Of a DNA stretch of 64,000 nt, positions 13,608 through 24,374 are shown one piece after another; the stretch's first letter is position 1, and every line of letters begins with the position of its first letter. The notes under the pieces are model-generated. The model was not told the origin of the DNA. It did not search any database and saw nothing but the letters and a program-made list of their open reading frames with translations. Source of the DNA: Pohlia nutans (Eukaryota > Streptophyta > Bryopsida > Bryales > Mniaceae); the NCBI GenBank assembly GCA_022496805.1, contig CM040085.1, positions 34,067,811 to 34,131,810 of the forward strand, in the 5' to 3' direction. The position numbers and the translations under genes were made by a program.

Positions 13608-13805
13608 GTGCCCAAGGTGAGAGGTGTGACGATGAACCCTGTGGAGCATCCCCATGGAGGAGGTAACCATCAGCACATCGGACATGTGAGCACGGTGTGT
13701 CGAAACGCTTCTCTCGGGCATAAGGTGGGTTTCAATGCTGCGAGGCAGACGAGTCGTCTCCGTGGTCAAGCCGCCATTGCTGCGTCAAAGATGGACAAGG
13801 CTTAG
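13608..13805 (+). pseudogene. RPL8: Isolated, mutated last exon of cytosolic ribosomal protein L8 (uL2)
   Basis: The segment reads [18 protein letters not shown] and continues to a stop at 13805, clearly the C-terminus of cytosolic 60S protein L8/uL2 (the normal protein has [18 protein letters not shown]). A splice-acceptor-like TTTTTTGTAG precedes it, so it resembles a true last exon rather than a processed copy. I found no upstream L8 exons within the 13 kb before it. Many otherwise nearly invariant positions differ: from memory of the family, Arg to Cys, the DAPPGQ segment to NASLGH, and Thr-Gly-Arg to Thr-Ser-Arg. I read it as a duplicated, non-functional exon fragment. The frame is still open. 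Confidence 0.75.
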
Positions 13806-14320
13806 AAGAACAATAGGTTTGTTTTTTGCAATTGAGAAAATTAGTGATGAAATTTTCATTGAAATTTTTCTCTGACAATGTAATTTACTAAGAATTAATG
13901 GCAATCTACTTCTTCATGGTCGATTATTTTATATTTCATTGATATGTAGTGTTTGTAAATGTTTCCCATATCATGCAACTGATATTCTCTTCAATTATTT
14001 TGCGATTTTACTTGGCCCTCAACCAATATGGTCTTGTGTTTTATATGGTAGTTGTGTGATTCAGTAGGGTGGTAGTTGTAGAAGAATTTGAAATTTGGGT
14101 ATTTAGGTTAGTTTGCATATGTATCCAACTTTGGGGTTTTCAATCATTTTATGATAGTTGAGTAAGTGTAATGTGGACTGCAGAACAGCAGTGCCCTCTT
14201 CTTCATAAATTTTGGTTGAAAGTGCTTAGATGTTGATAGTTGCTTTGATCTGAGTTTGCTCTCTTTATAGTTGTTTGGTGGTTGCATTTCTCTTTCTACG
14301 TAACGTTGATAAATGCATTA

Positions 14321-14587
14321 CACTACTAGAGAGTGCGTAAAAACCAAGACAAAACTAAGACACATCTGTTGGAACCAACAGAGAATGGGTTTAACGTAGC
14401 AAACATTTAGTCCATCTGCACAAAACCAACAAGTTTTCTCTTGAAACCAACAAGTTCACGTTGATTTTCCTCTTGGAACCAACAAGTTCATGTTGATTTT
14501 CCGATATCAACTGTTCCTAACCCGCACGGAACCAACAAAATTTCTGTTGATTTTGTGCGGGTTAGGAACACAATTTCTCTAGTAGTG
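14321..14587. mobile_element. CACTA-type MITE, TSD TTA
   Basis: Termini are CACTACTAGAGA at 14321 and TCTCTAGTAGTG at 14587, flanked by TTA on both sides (14318-14320, 14588-14590). Internally the GAACCAACAAGTT/TGTTGATTTTCC motif recurs several times and an inverted CCTAACCCGCAC/GTGCGGGTTAGG pair lies towards the right end. It is non-coding and 267 bp long. Confidence 0.88.
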
Positions 14588-15280
14588 TTATCTTTGCTTT
14601 TTTATTAGCACAACTGAACTTTCCTGACTGTCCAGTCCTGGTTTGCAATTAAAAATTTGATTGTATGGAGAGCTGCTTTACTCTAACCTTAGAGTATGTC
14701 ATTCCTTGCATGAGGAAGGTTTGACAAATTCAAATTTGGATGAGAAGTACTCTGAGCTCTTCAATACAACCTTTAAAACAACCTCCAAGGTCTTTAATCT
14801 ATTATGCCATGTCAAGATCCTTCAAATATAGTTTGTTCGACAATCATTGTCATGAGTTTTAAGACATGGTTGCATTTGAAGAAACCAATAATTGATGTTG
14901 AAGAACCATGTGTAAACTTTAAAAACTTTGAGTCGAATTTGAAGAGCTTTTTCTGTGTTTTTGCCAAAGCAACGTATTGGTTAGTTGCAAAAAATAGTGA
15001 ACTTCATTTTTGGACTGCTAAAGAAACGTATTAGTTGAGTGCTAAACAAATTTATTTTCGTATTTGTAGTTTTGTTTTACGTTTGCCTAAACTTTTATTG
15101 TGCGAGTCAACATTATCAAATAACTAAATATAATTTGTAATGTTATTGTCTATTGTATACGTATAACAATTTTGTACAAAGATATTTTTGAAATATGTAG
15201 TTTTCATACATTCATTAATATCTTATGTGTATTGATGTAAGACTTTGAATGAACATTATCAAGTGCTCTTTGTCTCTTTA

Positions 15281-15809
15281 GGACCGCTTTACACCTAGAG
15301 GCTGGACCAATTCGTTGTGTAAGAGGCTTGAAATCCTTACTTGTGATTGATAAAAATCCTGAAATTGGCCCCAACCCCTTTACACTTAAAGCCCGGGCCG
15401 ATTTGGTGATATGAATTTTTTACTTAAAAAACGCATGGTTCGACATAGCTTGAGCTCGTTGAATTGGGTGCACCCAAAATGGAAGGCCAATTCTTGGCGT
15501 CGGGGCCAATGTCAATTTTCAATGAAAAAAAGTCTTTTTTTATATAAAAGATGATTTTCTTCAATGAACTAAATCCGTTGGATTATGTGGAAATCTAAAC
15601 GGCTCTTCTGAAAAGAGAGAGAGAGGGGTTAAAATTTGCTACATTTATTGAATCAACCTGGCTTCTTGGTCCCAAGGCCTTTACATATGGGAAAATTGAC
15701 CCCCGTTATAATCTTATTAAAATGGGTAGTTGAGGGCCCAAAAGGAGCTGAAATTTCATGCAATCGACCTCAAGGGAAATTGGCCCGACCTCTAGGGATA
15801 AAGCGGCCC
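15281..15809. mobile_element. PIF/Harbinger-type MITE, TSD TTA, 529 bp
   Basis: Ends GGACCGCTTTACACCTAGAG and CTCTAGGGATAAAGCGGCCC pair over roughly 30 bp with a few mismatches and are flanked by TTA (15278-15280, 15810-15812). Non-coding, although short ORFs cross it. Confidence 0.78.
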
Positions 15810-16096
15810 TTAGACTTCTCACTTGGAGTTGATTCCAAATCCACACTCTCCCCATCCACATCCCAAATCCACTCTTTCTGTAAAAATCCCAGATCTATAC
15901 TTTTCCATACGGACCCCAAGGCTACACTCTCCATACTTGGTCCAAATCTAGAATAAGCATAATTACCCCAAGTTTGAGAGTTTATCTTCAGAATCACTCA
16001 ATTTATACTTGGAATGAATTTGACTCATTGGCACTTTTCATAGCCAGATTTGGATGAAATGCATCCACTTGGATGATGCCGATAACCCACTCTCTT

Positions 16097-16105
16097 AAAC
16101 CCTAA
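16097..16105 (+). promoter_or_regulatory. Telo-box-like motif AAACCCTAA
   Basis: The nonamer AAACCCTAA sits about 10-40 bp before the apparent start of the first exon of the small membrane-protein gene. Telo-boxes are known in plants near transcription starts of genes for translation and other housekeeping functions. Assigning it here is inference from sequence and position. Confidence 0.45.
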
Positions 16106-16109
16106 AAAC

Positions 16110-16624
16110 CTGAAAGGACCCTCATCCCGTCGTTCTCCCTTCCGCAGCTCAGAATTTCCACACAATCTCGAGCACACTCAGAAGAAGAATCGATTCCCTC
16201 CTGTTATGCACGGCGTTTGTGTGATTTTCATGACTATTGTTCTACAAGTTTCAAGTACTTCGAATTCTGTTGGCTTGTATGGATTAGATTTGCTTGCTTT
16301 GAGTGAGCTTATGAGAAAGGCTTGTTGAAGTACCGTATCTCCAGCTTTGCTTGTGAATTTCTTGTTTCGGAGTTTAATCTTGATTGCGTTTCTGGTGAGT
16401 ATCATTTACAATTCTGAAACCACCAATTCGTTTGGTTTGAATTTTGAAGTGTTGAATTTGGCGGAATGACCGCAGAAATCCTTGTAATCTTGAATTGAGT
16501 GATATTTCTTAGTAACATGGAAGGCAATGCTGCCAATTTTTCAGTTCTGAATGTTCAGGAAGGCAGAATCCCAGATGAAGGGAGCATCCTTGAGATTCTG
16601 ACGTTCTTTTTTCTTTTTTCTTAG
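16110..16624 (+). other. Non-coding first exon and intron of the small membrane-protein gene
   Basis: The leader from about 16110 to 16394 has no ORF continuing into the coding exon. The intron 16395-16624 begins GTGAGT and ends in a T-rich stretch followed by TTAG. The exact 5' end is not determinable. Confidence 0.45.
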
Positions 16625-16667
16625 GCTACATATGGATACACGGAAGAGCGTGAAATAAGCGTTTACA

Positions 16668-16877
16668 ATGAGCCAGGGCAACCACGACTGGTTGAAGAGA
16701 TCCACAACATTCTCGCGCCTTGTGAACCCTGAGCTTCATGCGAAGCCTAATTTCATGGTAGGAGCCATCGGCACGAGTGTTTTCGTGTTTGTCGTTGGCA
16801 ACCTTTGGTATCAAAGGCACATTCACATTCAGAAGCAAATGGTCTCCGCCCAGACTGAACATGTGAAGGACTCTTAG
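16668..16877 (+). CDS. Small single-pass membrane protein of unknown function (69 residues)
   Basis: I do not recognise the family. The protein has a hydrophilic, basic N-terminal half (residues 1-28, containing HDWLKRSTTFSRLVNPELH), one strongly hydrophobic segment at about 29-48 (FMVGAIGTSVFVFVVGNLWY), and a short polar tail. This shape is common among small mitochondrial inner-membrane or complex subunits, but that is only a guess. The start is supported by an in-frame TAA 9 nt upstream. The ORF opens shortly after a convincing intron (donor CTG/GTGAGT at 16395, acceptor TTCTTAG ending 16624), so a spliced non-coding first exon of roughly 16110-16394 is likely. A telo-box-like motif lies just upstream. 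The close spacing to ABP1 raises the possibility of a shared transcript. Confidence 0.6.
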   Translation: MSQGNHDWLKRSTTFSRLVNPELHAKPNFMVGAIGTSVFVFVVGNLWYQRHIHIQKQMVSAQTEHVKDS

Positions 16878-16958
16878 TCTAGATCCTTCACTAGAACTTG
16901 AGTACATGTCACACCATTTTTACATAGATTAGTAATAACAGGGAAGTATAACCATATA

Positions 16959-18570
16959 ATGGCGAGGTTTGTAGGTAGCGTTGAGCTACTTCTGTGCGTG
17001 CTGCTTTGTTTCCTGGCAAGATCAGTTGCTCTGGAGAATCCCGGAGGATGTGGGAAATCAGGTATTGTTTCTTGTATTTTCTCCATGAACCTCTTTGCTC
17101 TTATTACAATCTTCATGTGCTGGTGTGTCATTTGCTAATATCGATTTCGTTTTGATTTTTATGACCTTGCAAGCAAATAGGAGTGCTCCATCCTTTTTAT
17201 ATTTGGCTTGGTTTTGTACTCTGCAGAGATTCCAGTAGTGAGAAATCTAAGTGAACTAGGATATGACAGCTATGGGAGACCTGGTCTATCCCACATGACT
17301 ATTGCTGGGGCTGTGCATCATGGCATGAAAGAGGTATCTATGTCTATCTTTCAAGGAAGGCTTCGTTTACAGCTTGCTTATGAACGTTGATGTCCTTTTT
17401 TTTGTGGACTTTTTTGAAATTTTCCAGTAAAGCATTGGCTAGTGTCTCCCTCTAGCTCTAAACAAAGCATTATTTGAACCAGATTGAAGTTTGGATGCAA
17501 ACCTTTGCTCCCAACTCAGGAACACCCATTCATCGGCATGATTGTGAAGAAGTCTTTATCACACTAAAGGGGTTTGGAACCCTTTATCTTAGTCCGGGTT
17601 ACGATCCAGATAGACCTGGAAAACCCCAGGAGCTCCCCATCTACCCAAATGCAACCTTTACAATCCCAGTGGATGCTGTGCACCAGGTAACATCCCATCC
17701 GCATAGTTTGTTTTGAGCACCACGGGATGAACTTCGAACAAAAGAGCAGATCATAATCACTGAGATATTGAAGCGTTCAAGTGGCCATGTCTTTGCAATG
17801 TTTTGGCTTCCTGAGGACCTACATCACTCAAGCAATTGTATGTTTTCTTTTTCCTGGGTTAACACGTAATACAGCAATGGTACTTCCTTGTTATAGATCA
17901 AAGTGGTGAATTCTGAAATCTGAAAGTGTTGCAGGTGCTGAACACCAAGGAGGAGGACCTTCAACTCTTTGTTACCATATCCAGACCTCCTATGAAATCG
18001 TAATATTCCTTATAGCACATACTGCTTACGCATTATTTGGGAGTCTCCTCCTTCCACTAGCTTTTGAATTCTACACTGCATTTTCCATAAAGCTTTGTGC
18101 TTGTACCAATTCTGCTAGGGACGCTGGCATTATGGTTATCTTGCAATTCTCACCAATACACGTCGAGGTCCTAAACGTGTTTTCCCTGAAAGCATGTTTT
18201 TAGTCTACATCATAAGAATGAAGCTTTCTTCGGTTTGAAGTGCATGTATATCTGCCTCTTCTTTAGTTCCTGCTCTTGTGACGGCTAGTGATGCCTAATG
18301 TGCTAATTATGTTTTACATTTATTGACTTTCTTGCCTACCATATTTGACCAAAAGCCTATCGTACAAACAGGTTTAAGTACAACGATTGGACTACGCCCC
18401 ACCATGAAGCTGTATCCGAGAGGAAGGAGTGGGACAAAAATGACCAGGCTTCTAGTGGCTTACCGCAGTGTATGGAGCCTGAAGCTGAGGATGATGACGT
18501 GATGGCAAACATAGCAAAAATGCTTGGTACCAGCATTGAGGATATTGTGATTTCAGACGACATACGGTAG
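16959..18570 (+). CDS. ABP1: Auxin-binding protein 1 (ABP1), secretory cupin, no KDEL
   Basis: ABP1 is a Zn-binding cupin of the secretory pathway linked to apoplastic auxin perception. Exons are 16959-17061, 17227-17333, 17483-17686, 17935-17999 and 18372-18570. Phases agree, giving 225 residues. Residues 1-24 form a signal peptide (ELLLCVLLCFLA core). The family-diagnostic box is TPIHRHDCEEVF, with metal ligands His87, His89, Glu93 and His137 (in DAVHQ). LSHMTIAGAVHHGMKE and DLQLFVTISRPP are also close to the higher-plant protein, and NAT at 126-128 is a possible N-glycosylation site near the position known in ABP1. After KYNDWTTPH (162-170) the tail is unusual: about 55 hydrophilic, acidic residues ending in DDIR, where angiosperm ABP1 ends in the ER-retention signal KDEL. 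The gene starts only 81 bp after the stop of the upstream small ORF, with no obvious room for its own promoter. Confidence 0.92.
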
Positions 18571-19289
18571 TGCAGGTATTCCATATCTAGTTGTGGACCT
18601 ACTGGTTGTCAAGTTGAATTTTGCTTCATTCCACGGCTTGTTCTGGACTTTATGGGCCTGACTTCTGTTGATGACATCTCATAAGTCATAACCGATCCTT
18701 GCAATGTAAGTGTGTTTACTTTCAGGCCTCTTATCCAGTGCGTGCTGTATATCCTACATTGTGCGAAGTCAATGCAAGACAGTTGCGGTACTCCTTTCAT
18801 TCCATTGAATATGTAAAAGATGCACACCCTTTAACCCTGTGAGGTCCAGACGATGTACCGATTTCAAAGATGTCTTATAGAATGTTTGATGAATCACAAA
18901 AATGGAGTCGTGATACAAAGAAAAGTTGTAAATCTCAATGTGTAGATCACATCTGTATGGTTGGATTTATCACATTTTTTATTAATATTTTCAAGGTTTT
19001 CATTCGAAATTCAATTAAAAATCTCAAATTAACTATTTTTAATTATAAATTGTTGTAATGAATTTGGAATAATATGCACTATGAGATGGTATAATTTCCA
19101 ATATTTGATATTACTTATTTTAGAAAATCATTTTTAAGATCTCACCTTTTGAACTAAGAATGAAACTTGACATAAACCACTTTTGTTATTTAAAAAAAAA
19201 TCACAATATCTTATTTTGAAGATCCATACTATACAACATGGTAGTCAACTAGTACAAAGGGAACTTTGGATGAATGAAAAACATCATTG

Positions 19290-19773
19290 AAAACATCTAG
19301 AATTTGGAGAATTGCAAAGATGCATTATAAAATGCAGCTAAGAGGGATATCTTGAACTTGATGTATGAATAAAAGTTGTACATAATGGATTTTAGATTCT
19401 ATCCATATGGTTCTATCAATTACAAATAAGATATTGACAATTTGTGGATGAAATTTGTTGTAATGGGTTGAAATATAGTATCCCAAGTGTAGTGATTTTT
19501 GGAGATTTTTTGGTTGTTTTATTTTATGAGTTGACTTTTCCAATAGCACTTTTGAACTAAAGTTTTAGAAATTTTTGGTGAATCACTCAAACATGAAATG
19601 AGGCATAAAAACTTCACAAATCATCCCCTTTCTAATGGGTTCATACATGCATTAAGCTAACTTCCCATAAACTCTATAGTAAAAAAATTTCACATTGCAA
19701 AAAGTGCATGACGGATGAGAAAATGTGGATAAAATTTGTACATTGTTCAAAAAATGGATGCTTGGGAAGTTAA
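19290..19773 (-). mobile_element. TTAA-flanked (piggyBac-like) MITE, family P1 copy 2, inverted and damaged
   Basis: This is the reverse complement of the copies at 8884, 49061 and 58086: it contains GGAGATTTTTTGGTTG, CAAATCATCCCCTTTCTAAT and AGCTAACTTCCCATAAA. The right limit is a TTAA at 19770-19773. The left terminus has lost the AGGGG/TTAA end, so the start is approximate. Confidence 0.75.
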
Positions 19774-21264
19774 CTTTTTGATGCCTGAGCGTCCATATAA
19801 TAGAGGGTGAATAGATTGTAAACAAATTGTAAACCTTCTCTTGACTACATCCCCCATACAATTTTTCATCCATCCAAATTTTCCAAATTCGTCATAAAAA
19901 TTAAAAGAGTCACAAGATTGGAGTGTCCTTTCTCAACCTTGTAAAATCTTCTAATGAAATCTATTCTAACATTGTAAAATCCCAATGGTCAAAAGATGTA
20001 TCATAACTCAGCTTAAACATCTAATGAAAACAATAACTCCAACAAAGCTAAAACACTTGATTTTTGGGCCTTGACCATAAACCATAAAAAAAATGAATGG
20101 ATGATTCTTTAGGGGTTAATTTCCTTGTTTAACCCTGAATTACTGCTGAGACCAAAATGTGGCTTTTGGATGACTTAAGAACATCGATGGATGAAGAAAG
20201 ATTGATGAATTTCATCCAATTCTTTTTGTAAAGGATTTTCATTGGTCATGCCACCTCTTCAAGTTGAATTCAGGTCATTCAAGCTATTTTTTAATTTTAC
20301 ATGGAGTCCCAAGTATAATAAGAGTAGTAAAAATGGTTCATCATGTAGTGTATTTTGGATTTTTTGTATTTTCTACTTAAACTAAATTTAGGCCATGAAA
20401 ATGAGTTCTATTGCATTTGAGCTTAACTAACAAAATGAAGCATACCAAGTCTAGTTCTACTCCACTTTGAATTTTGGGAAACTCTGATAATTGAGTGTTT
20501 TATTGAAAGTTCAGTAGGTATTACCATGGTGTAGCAATTTTCTAAATTTATAAATTGATGGTTTTCATTTATTGTAAGGTTCTTCATTGTAAATTACACC
20601 TTCGGTAAACATACTACACTAAACACTCTATATACAGCCTTTCAAAAGTGATCAAATGTTTTTGAATTTGAAATTTGAAATTTGAACACTTGTACGTGTA
20701 AATTGATAATTGTGTGGTCACTAATTAAAGTCACATGAGCTTTTATTTGAAGTTAAGTACTAATTCTAGTAGGTCATACACATTGCAATGTATGCATGCA
20801 TGTGTACATTTGGAAGCCCAATAGTCATCTCTCCTTATTTGACCAATTTTGTAACCGCATGGTTAGAGAGTGAGTTTGCATATGTTGGGAGCTAATTTGC
20901 ATAGAACTTCAACTTGTACTTTTAGAAATTTATACTATTAGTTGTTTTGCATTTGTGCGTACAAGTATCTCCATTGTGTAGACCCTCTTTACTAGTAGAG
21001 AAGATGGTGAAATCACTAACTAGACAACAAGAGAATGTAGTTTTTATGCTTCAAAAGGGTGTCCGCATAGAGAAATTGCAAGAATTTCGCATGTTAGTGT
21101 AGGAAGTGTGCATAACATTTGACAGACACATCTTTCCAATGTAGATTGTGTACACGAAGGTAGGCTGTGATTAATAATGAGAGCAATGTGTGCTAGAAAT
21201 GACTAGAGGAAGATAAAATACTCTTGTAAATGCACATCACCTCCCTTTCTTCCACCTTTTGCAT
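19774..21264. other. Intergenic, no gene seen
   Basis: AT-rich sequence between two mobile elements. An unpaired CTTTAGGGGTTAA end near 20107-20119 looks like the right terminus of another TTAA-type element whose left end I could not find. Confidence 0.5.
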
Positions 21265-21266
21265 TA

Positions 21267-22243
21267 CAGTGGGGTACCAATCAAAATGTCGTTTTCGAAT
21301 TCGCAGTGAGAAAAATTTCAGTACTGCCAACTTTGAAAGCCTCCCGAGAGCTCAAAAACTAGTATTTTACCACCAAAGTTTTACCAAAGAATTATCTTTA
21401 AGTTAATTATATGTGTGCCAAATTTCAAGGCCAAAAGATTCACCAAAAAAAAGTTATTCAAAATCTACGAACATTGGTATTTTTTCACTGCTGCCAACTT
21501 TGACAGCCTCCCAAAGATTGAATAATTTTTTTTTTGCCATGAAATTCTTGGAACAAAAACCTCTTTATGTTAATAACATATGATAAAAATTTCAAGGCCA
21601 AAAAATTAATACAAAAAAAGATATTAACAATCTACCAACATGCCCTCTAGGTTACAAGCAGTGATTGAGGCAAAAGGAGGACATACACGTTGGTAGATTG
21701 TAAATTTTTTTTTTTGTATAAATGTTTTGACCTTGAAATTTGGCATGAATGTTGTTATCATAAAGAGCATGTTGTGCCAAAAATTTCATGGTAAATAGAC
21801 AAATTCTCAACCGTTGGGAGGGTGTCAAAGTTGGTGTCAAAGTTGGTAGATATGTTGCCTCAATCACATGTTGGTAGATTGTAAATATCTATTTTTGTAT
21901 TAATCTTTTGGCCTTGAAATTTTTATCATATGTTATTAACATAAAGAGGTTTTTGTTCCAAGAATTTCATGGCAATTTTTTTTTTTATTCAATCTTTGGG
22001 AGGCTGTCAAAGTTGGCAGCAGTGAAAAAATACCAATGTTCGTAGATTTTGAATAACTGTTTTTTGGTGAATCTTTTGGCCTTGAAATTTGGCACACATA
22101 TAATTAACTTAAATATAATTCTTTGGTAAAACTTTCGTGGTAAAATACCAGTTTTTGAGCTCTCGGGCGGCTTTCAAAGTTGGTAGTACTGAAATTTTTC
22201 TCACTGCGAATTCGAAAACGACATTTTGATTGGTACCCCACTG
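21267..22243. mobile_element. Large foldback element, TA-flanked, 977 bp
   Basis: Long inverted arms start CAGTGGGGTACCAATCAAAA at 21267 and end with the inverse at 22243. TA is present on both sides (21265-21266, 22244-22245), as for Tc1/mariner-type elements. Each arm runs for roughly 370-400 bp and is itself built of two related modules that contain GCCAACTTTGA.AGCCTCCC and AAATTTCAAGGCCAAAA. The short centre (about 21640-21700) is unpaired. No transposase. Confidence 0.85.
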
Positions 22244-22384
22244 TACATCTTGACATGCCAAAACTAAAATTCATTAATAAATAGATGGTCTTTGGGCACC
22301 AAGTGTTAGAACATGGTGCTCAAGGCTCATATTGACACCAAGTTAGTGCCAATACTTCTTTGACAATATTTCTTGGTGCCCTAA

Positions 22385-22847
22385 TGCCCTCTTTACACTA
22401 GAGGCAAGAAGCCGTGGAGAAAACCTCACAAGGGCCACGGCTCATCCTTGAGAAGCCAACCTTTGAACTTGATGGCCTTTGGATATAGTGTAAAGTGAGA
22501 AGGGGCCACAAAATAAAGTGCTGATTTTTAAAAATAAAGTTCTTACATATTTCTTAAAAAATAAAAAAATGATTGGTTGTGAGAATTTTGGCCAAACGGC
22601 CTCCCGGATTTTGCGTTAGACCCACCTCTTAAAGTGGGCTTGACGCAAAATCTGGGGCCTTGCAAAATGTGCACTTTTGTTGCCACGAAGGACAAAAGTG
22701 TTGTCCATGTCATTTTCTCCTCCTTCCGTCCCTTGGACTGAAAATTTCGGGTGTAAAATGACATTCTTTGGTCTTCTCAGTTTTTAGGCCTCCCATTGGC
22801 TGAAATTTCTCTCCTCACGGCTTCTCGTCTCTAGTATAAAGAAGCCC
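22385..22847. mobile_element. PIF/Harbinger-type MITE, TSD TAA, 463 bp
   Basis: The left end TGCCCTCTTTACACTAGAGG and the inverse right end (TCTCTAGTATAAAGAAGCCC) pair over about 34 bp, including GAAGCCGTG. TAA flanks both ends (22382-22384, 22848-22850). A second internal palindrome surrounds GATTTTGCGT (22610-22660). It ends about 1.5 kb before the PEP carboxylase start codon. Confidence 0.78.
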
Positions 22848-22850
22848 TAA

Positions 22851-24374
22851 GACTACCTTTCTACAAAACAAACAAACAAACCAAAATTCCAACCTTCACG
22901 CCCGCTATTGAAAAATTTGGGCTGAAAAGGTATTGGCAGCGTGCGAAATTGACACAAACATTGAGGATTCTGTCAGGGTGCCGGGAATTGGAGGGAAATG
23001 GATCTGACAAAGTTTGTTAGTTGTGAAAGCAGCCAATCTACGTCAGCCAGAACGTAGATCTCGTTAGTTAGATGAACGCATCCCGTACATGCGAGCTGGA
23101 AACCGGGAATCTGGCTACAGTTGGCCCTTTTATTATACATATTTATATGTTGAAAGTAATTTCATCATTTTCTGCACTTTTACTGTTTTATTCGTCCTCA
23201 AGACTTCGAAAATCTAGGTTTTCAATGTATTTATCGTGGATTCTCTTTTGGCAAATCAATCCCTGGGTAGATTCTGGGGGCCGCCAACAGGGAGCGCAGA
23301 TACAAAGTAACGGCGATGGCTTTCTCAGGTGTGCGAAGTGGCAAGCTCCTCGACCTCCGCTCTTTCGGTCCAAGCGAATGCGGGGACAAGGACATGTAAG
23401 CATCCCGAGTTTCGTGATTGCTTTTCGTGTTTTTGCGCATCTCCATCGAGCCGGCAGAGTTATTTCTTGGTGGAGATCGGGCGGCTACTTACACCTCGTT
23501 ATTTTTTCCTCCGCAGGAGGAGACTGCAGTTTCTGCGGATTGAATTCCAAGGAGAACGTTGAGCTTGAAGGTAAGTGTTTCTTCTGCTCATGCTCGGTGA
23601 GCATTTTCGCATTTCGATTATAATTATAATTTTAAAGTTTTTATTCACTCTGTTCCGGGAACTCTCTAGGTTGACGATGTCACTCAGTGTTTTAAGTATA
23701 TGGCGCTTAATTTCGATCTCTTCTTAGACGGTGATTCATAGTTAGATTTGAGTTTCTGGAAACTCAAATCGCGTTCTGAAAGATGGCGTTGCTGAGAATT
23801 TTATCGTTCGGAAATTCTGTTAGCACTGAGATGATTAAATGAGTTTTTTTCTGCTAATCAAAGTTGCTGGCGGTCTAAGACTTGGTCGAGTCCCTTTTCT
23901 TTGTCACCTGAGTTTTAATTAATTAACTCGCAAGAAGATTTTTGGTGAAAGTCGAGGGTTGAGATCCTAGCTAGAACTTCAAAAGAGATTTAGATTAATT
24001 CAGATACTGAAAACTTGGAATTATTCTCGGGACGATCAATGGAAGTGAATGTGATGAAAGTCCGATTTTCTCTTTCCAGTTGCTAACACGTTCCTTGATT
24101 CTGTCTGTAGCTCATAGACTATGGTTAGGGAATTGGAGTATTGAAACGCTCTGGCCATGCTGATGTGCTCTTTCTGTGTAATTGATGAATTAGAATCGTT
24201 AGGAGAGATTATCCTATGTTTTGCTTTAAAGATTCGGTACCAGATCATGGATCTGCAAGCATCCGGACGAGCTGTAATTGATGAACTGAGCTGAATATGT
24301 ACTTATCATTGTCATCACATGGTGTGCAATTATTCATAGCTTTTCTTGCTATGTCAGGTTAGTAGAGCATTGGA
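22851..24374 (+). promoter_or_regulatory. Promoter and spliced 5' leader region of the PEP carboxylase gene
   Basis: No protein-coding exon of a recognised family is seen here. The segment from about 23050 is more GC-rich than its surroundings and holds apparent non-coding leader exons. One ends at 23395 before a GTAAGC donor, one spans 23517-23570 between a pyrimidine-rich CAG acceptor and a GTAAGT donor, and a third begins near 24358 and carries the start codon at 24375. Joining the first two would give a short upstream ORF (start 23316) that stops inside the second leader exon. The transcription start is not identifiable from sequence alone. Confidence 0.45.

Noticed and set aside
18816..18845. 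AAAGATG near 18817 as a KDEL-coding alternative last exon of ABP1
   Set aside because: It reads K-D-A-H, not KDEL, and no splice arrangement joins it convincingly.
23072..23623. 183-codon ORF as a separate gene or the PEPC N-terminus
   Set aside because: It spans apparent leader exons and an intron, has no family motif, and the in-frame TAG at 24363 separates it from the PEPC start.
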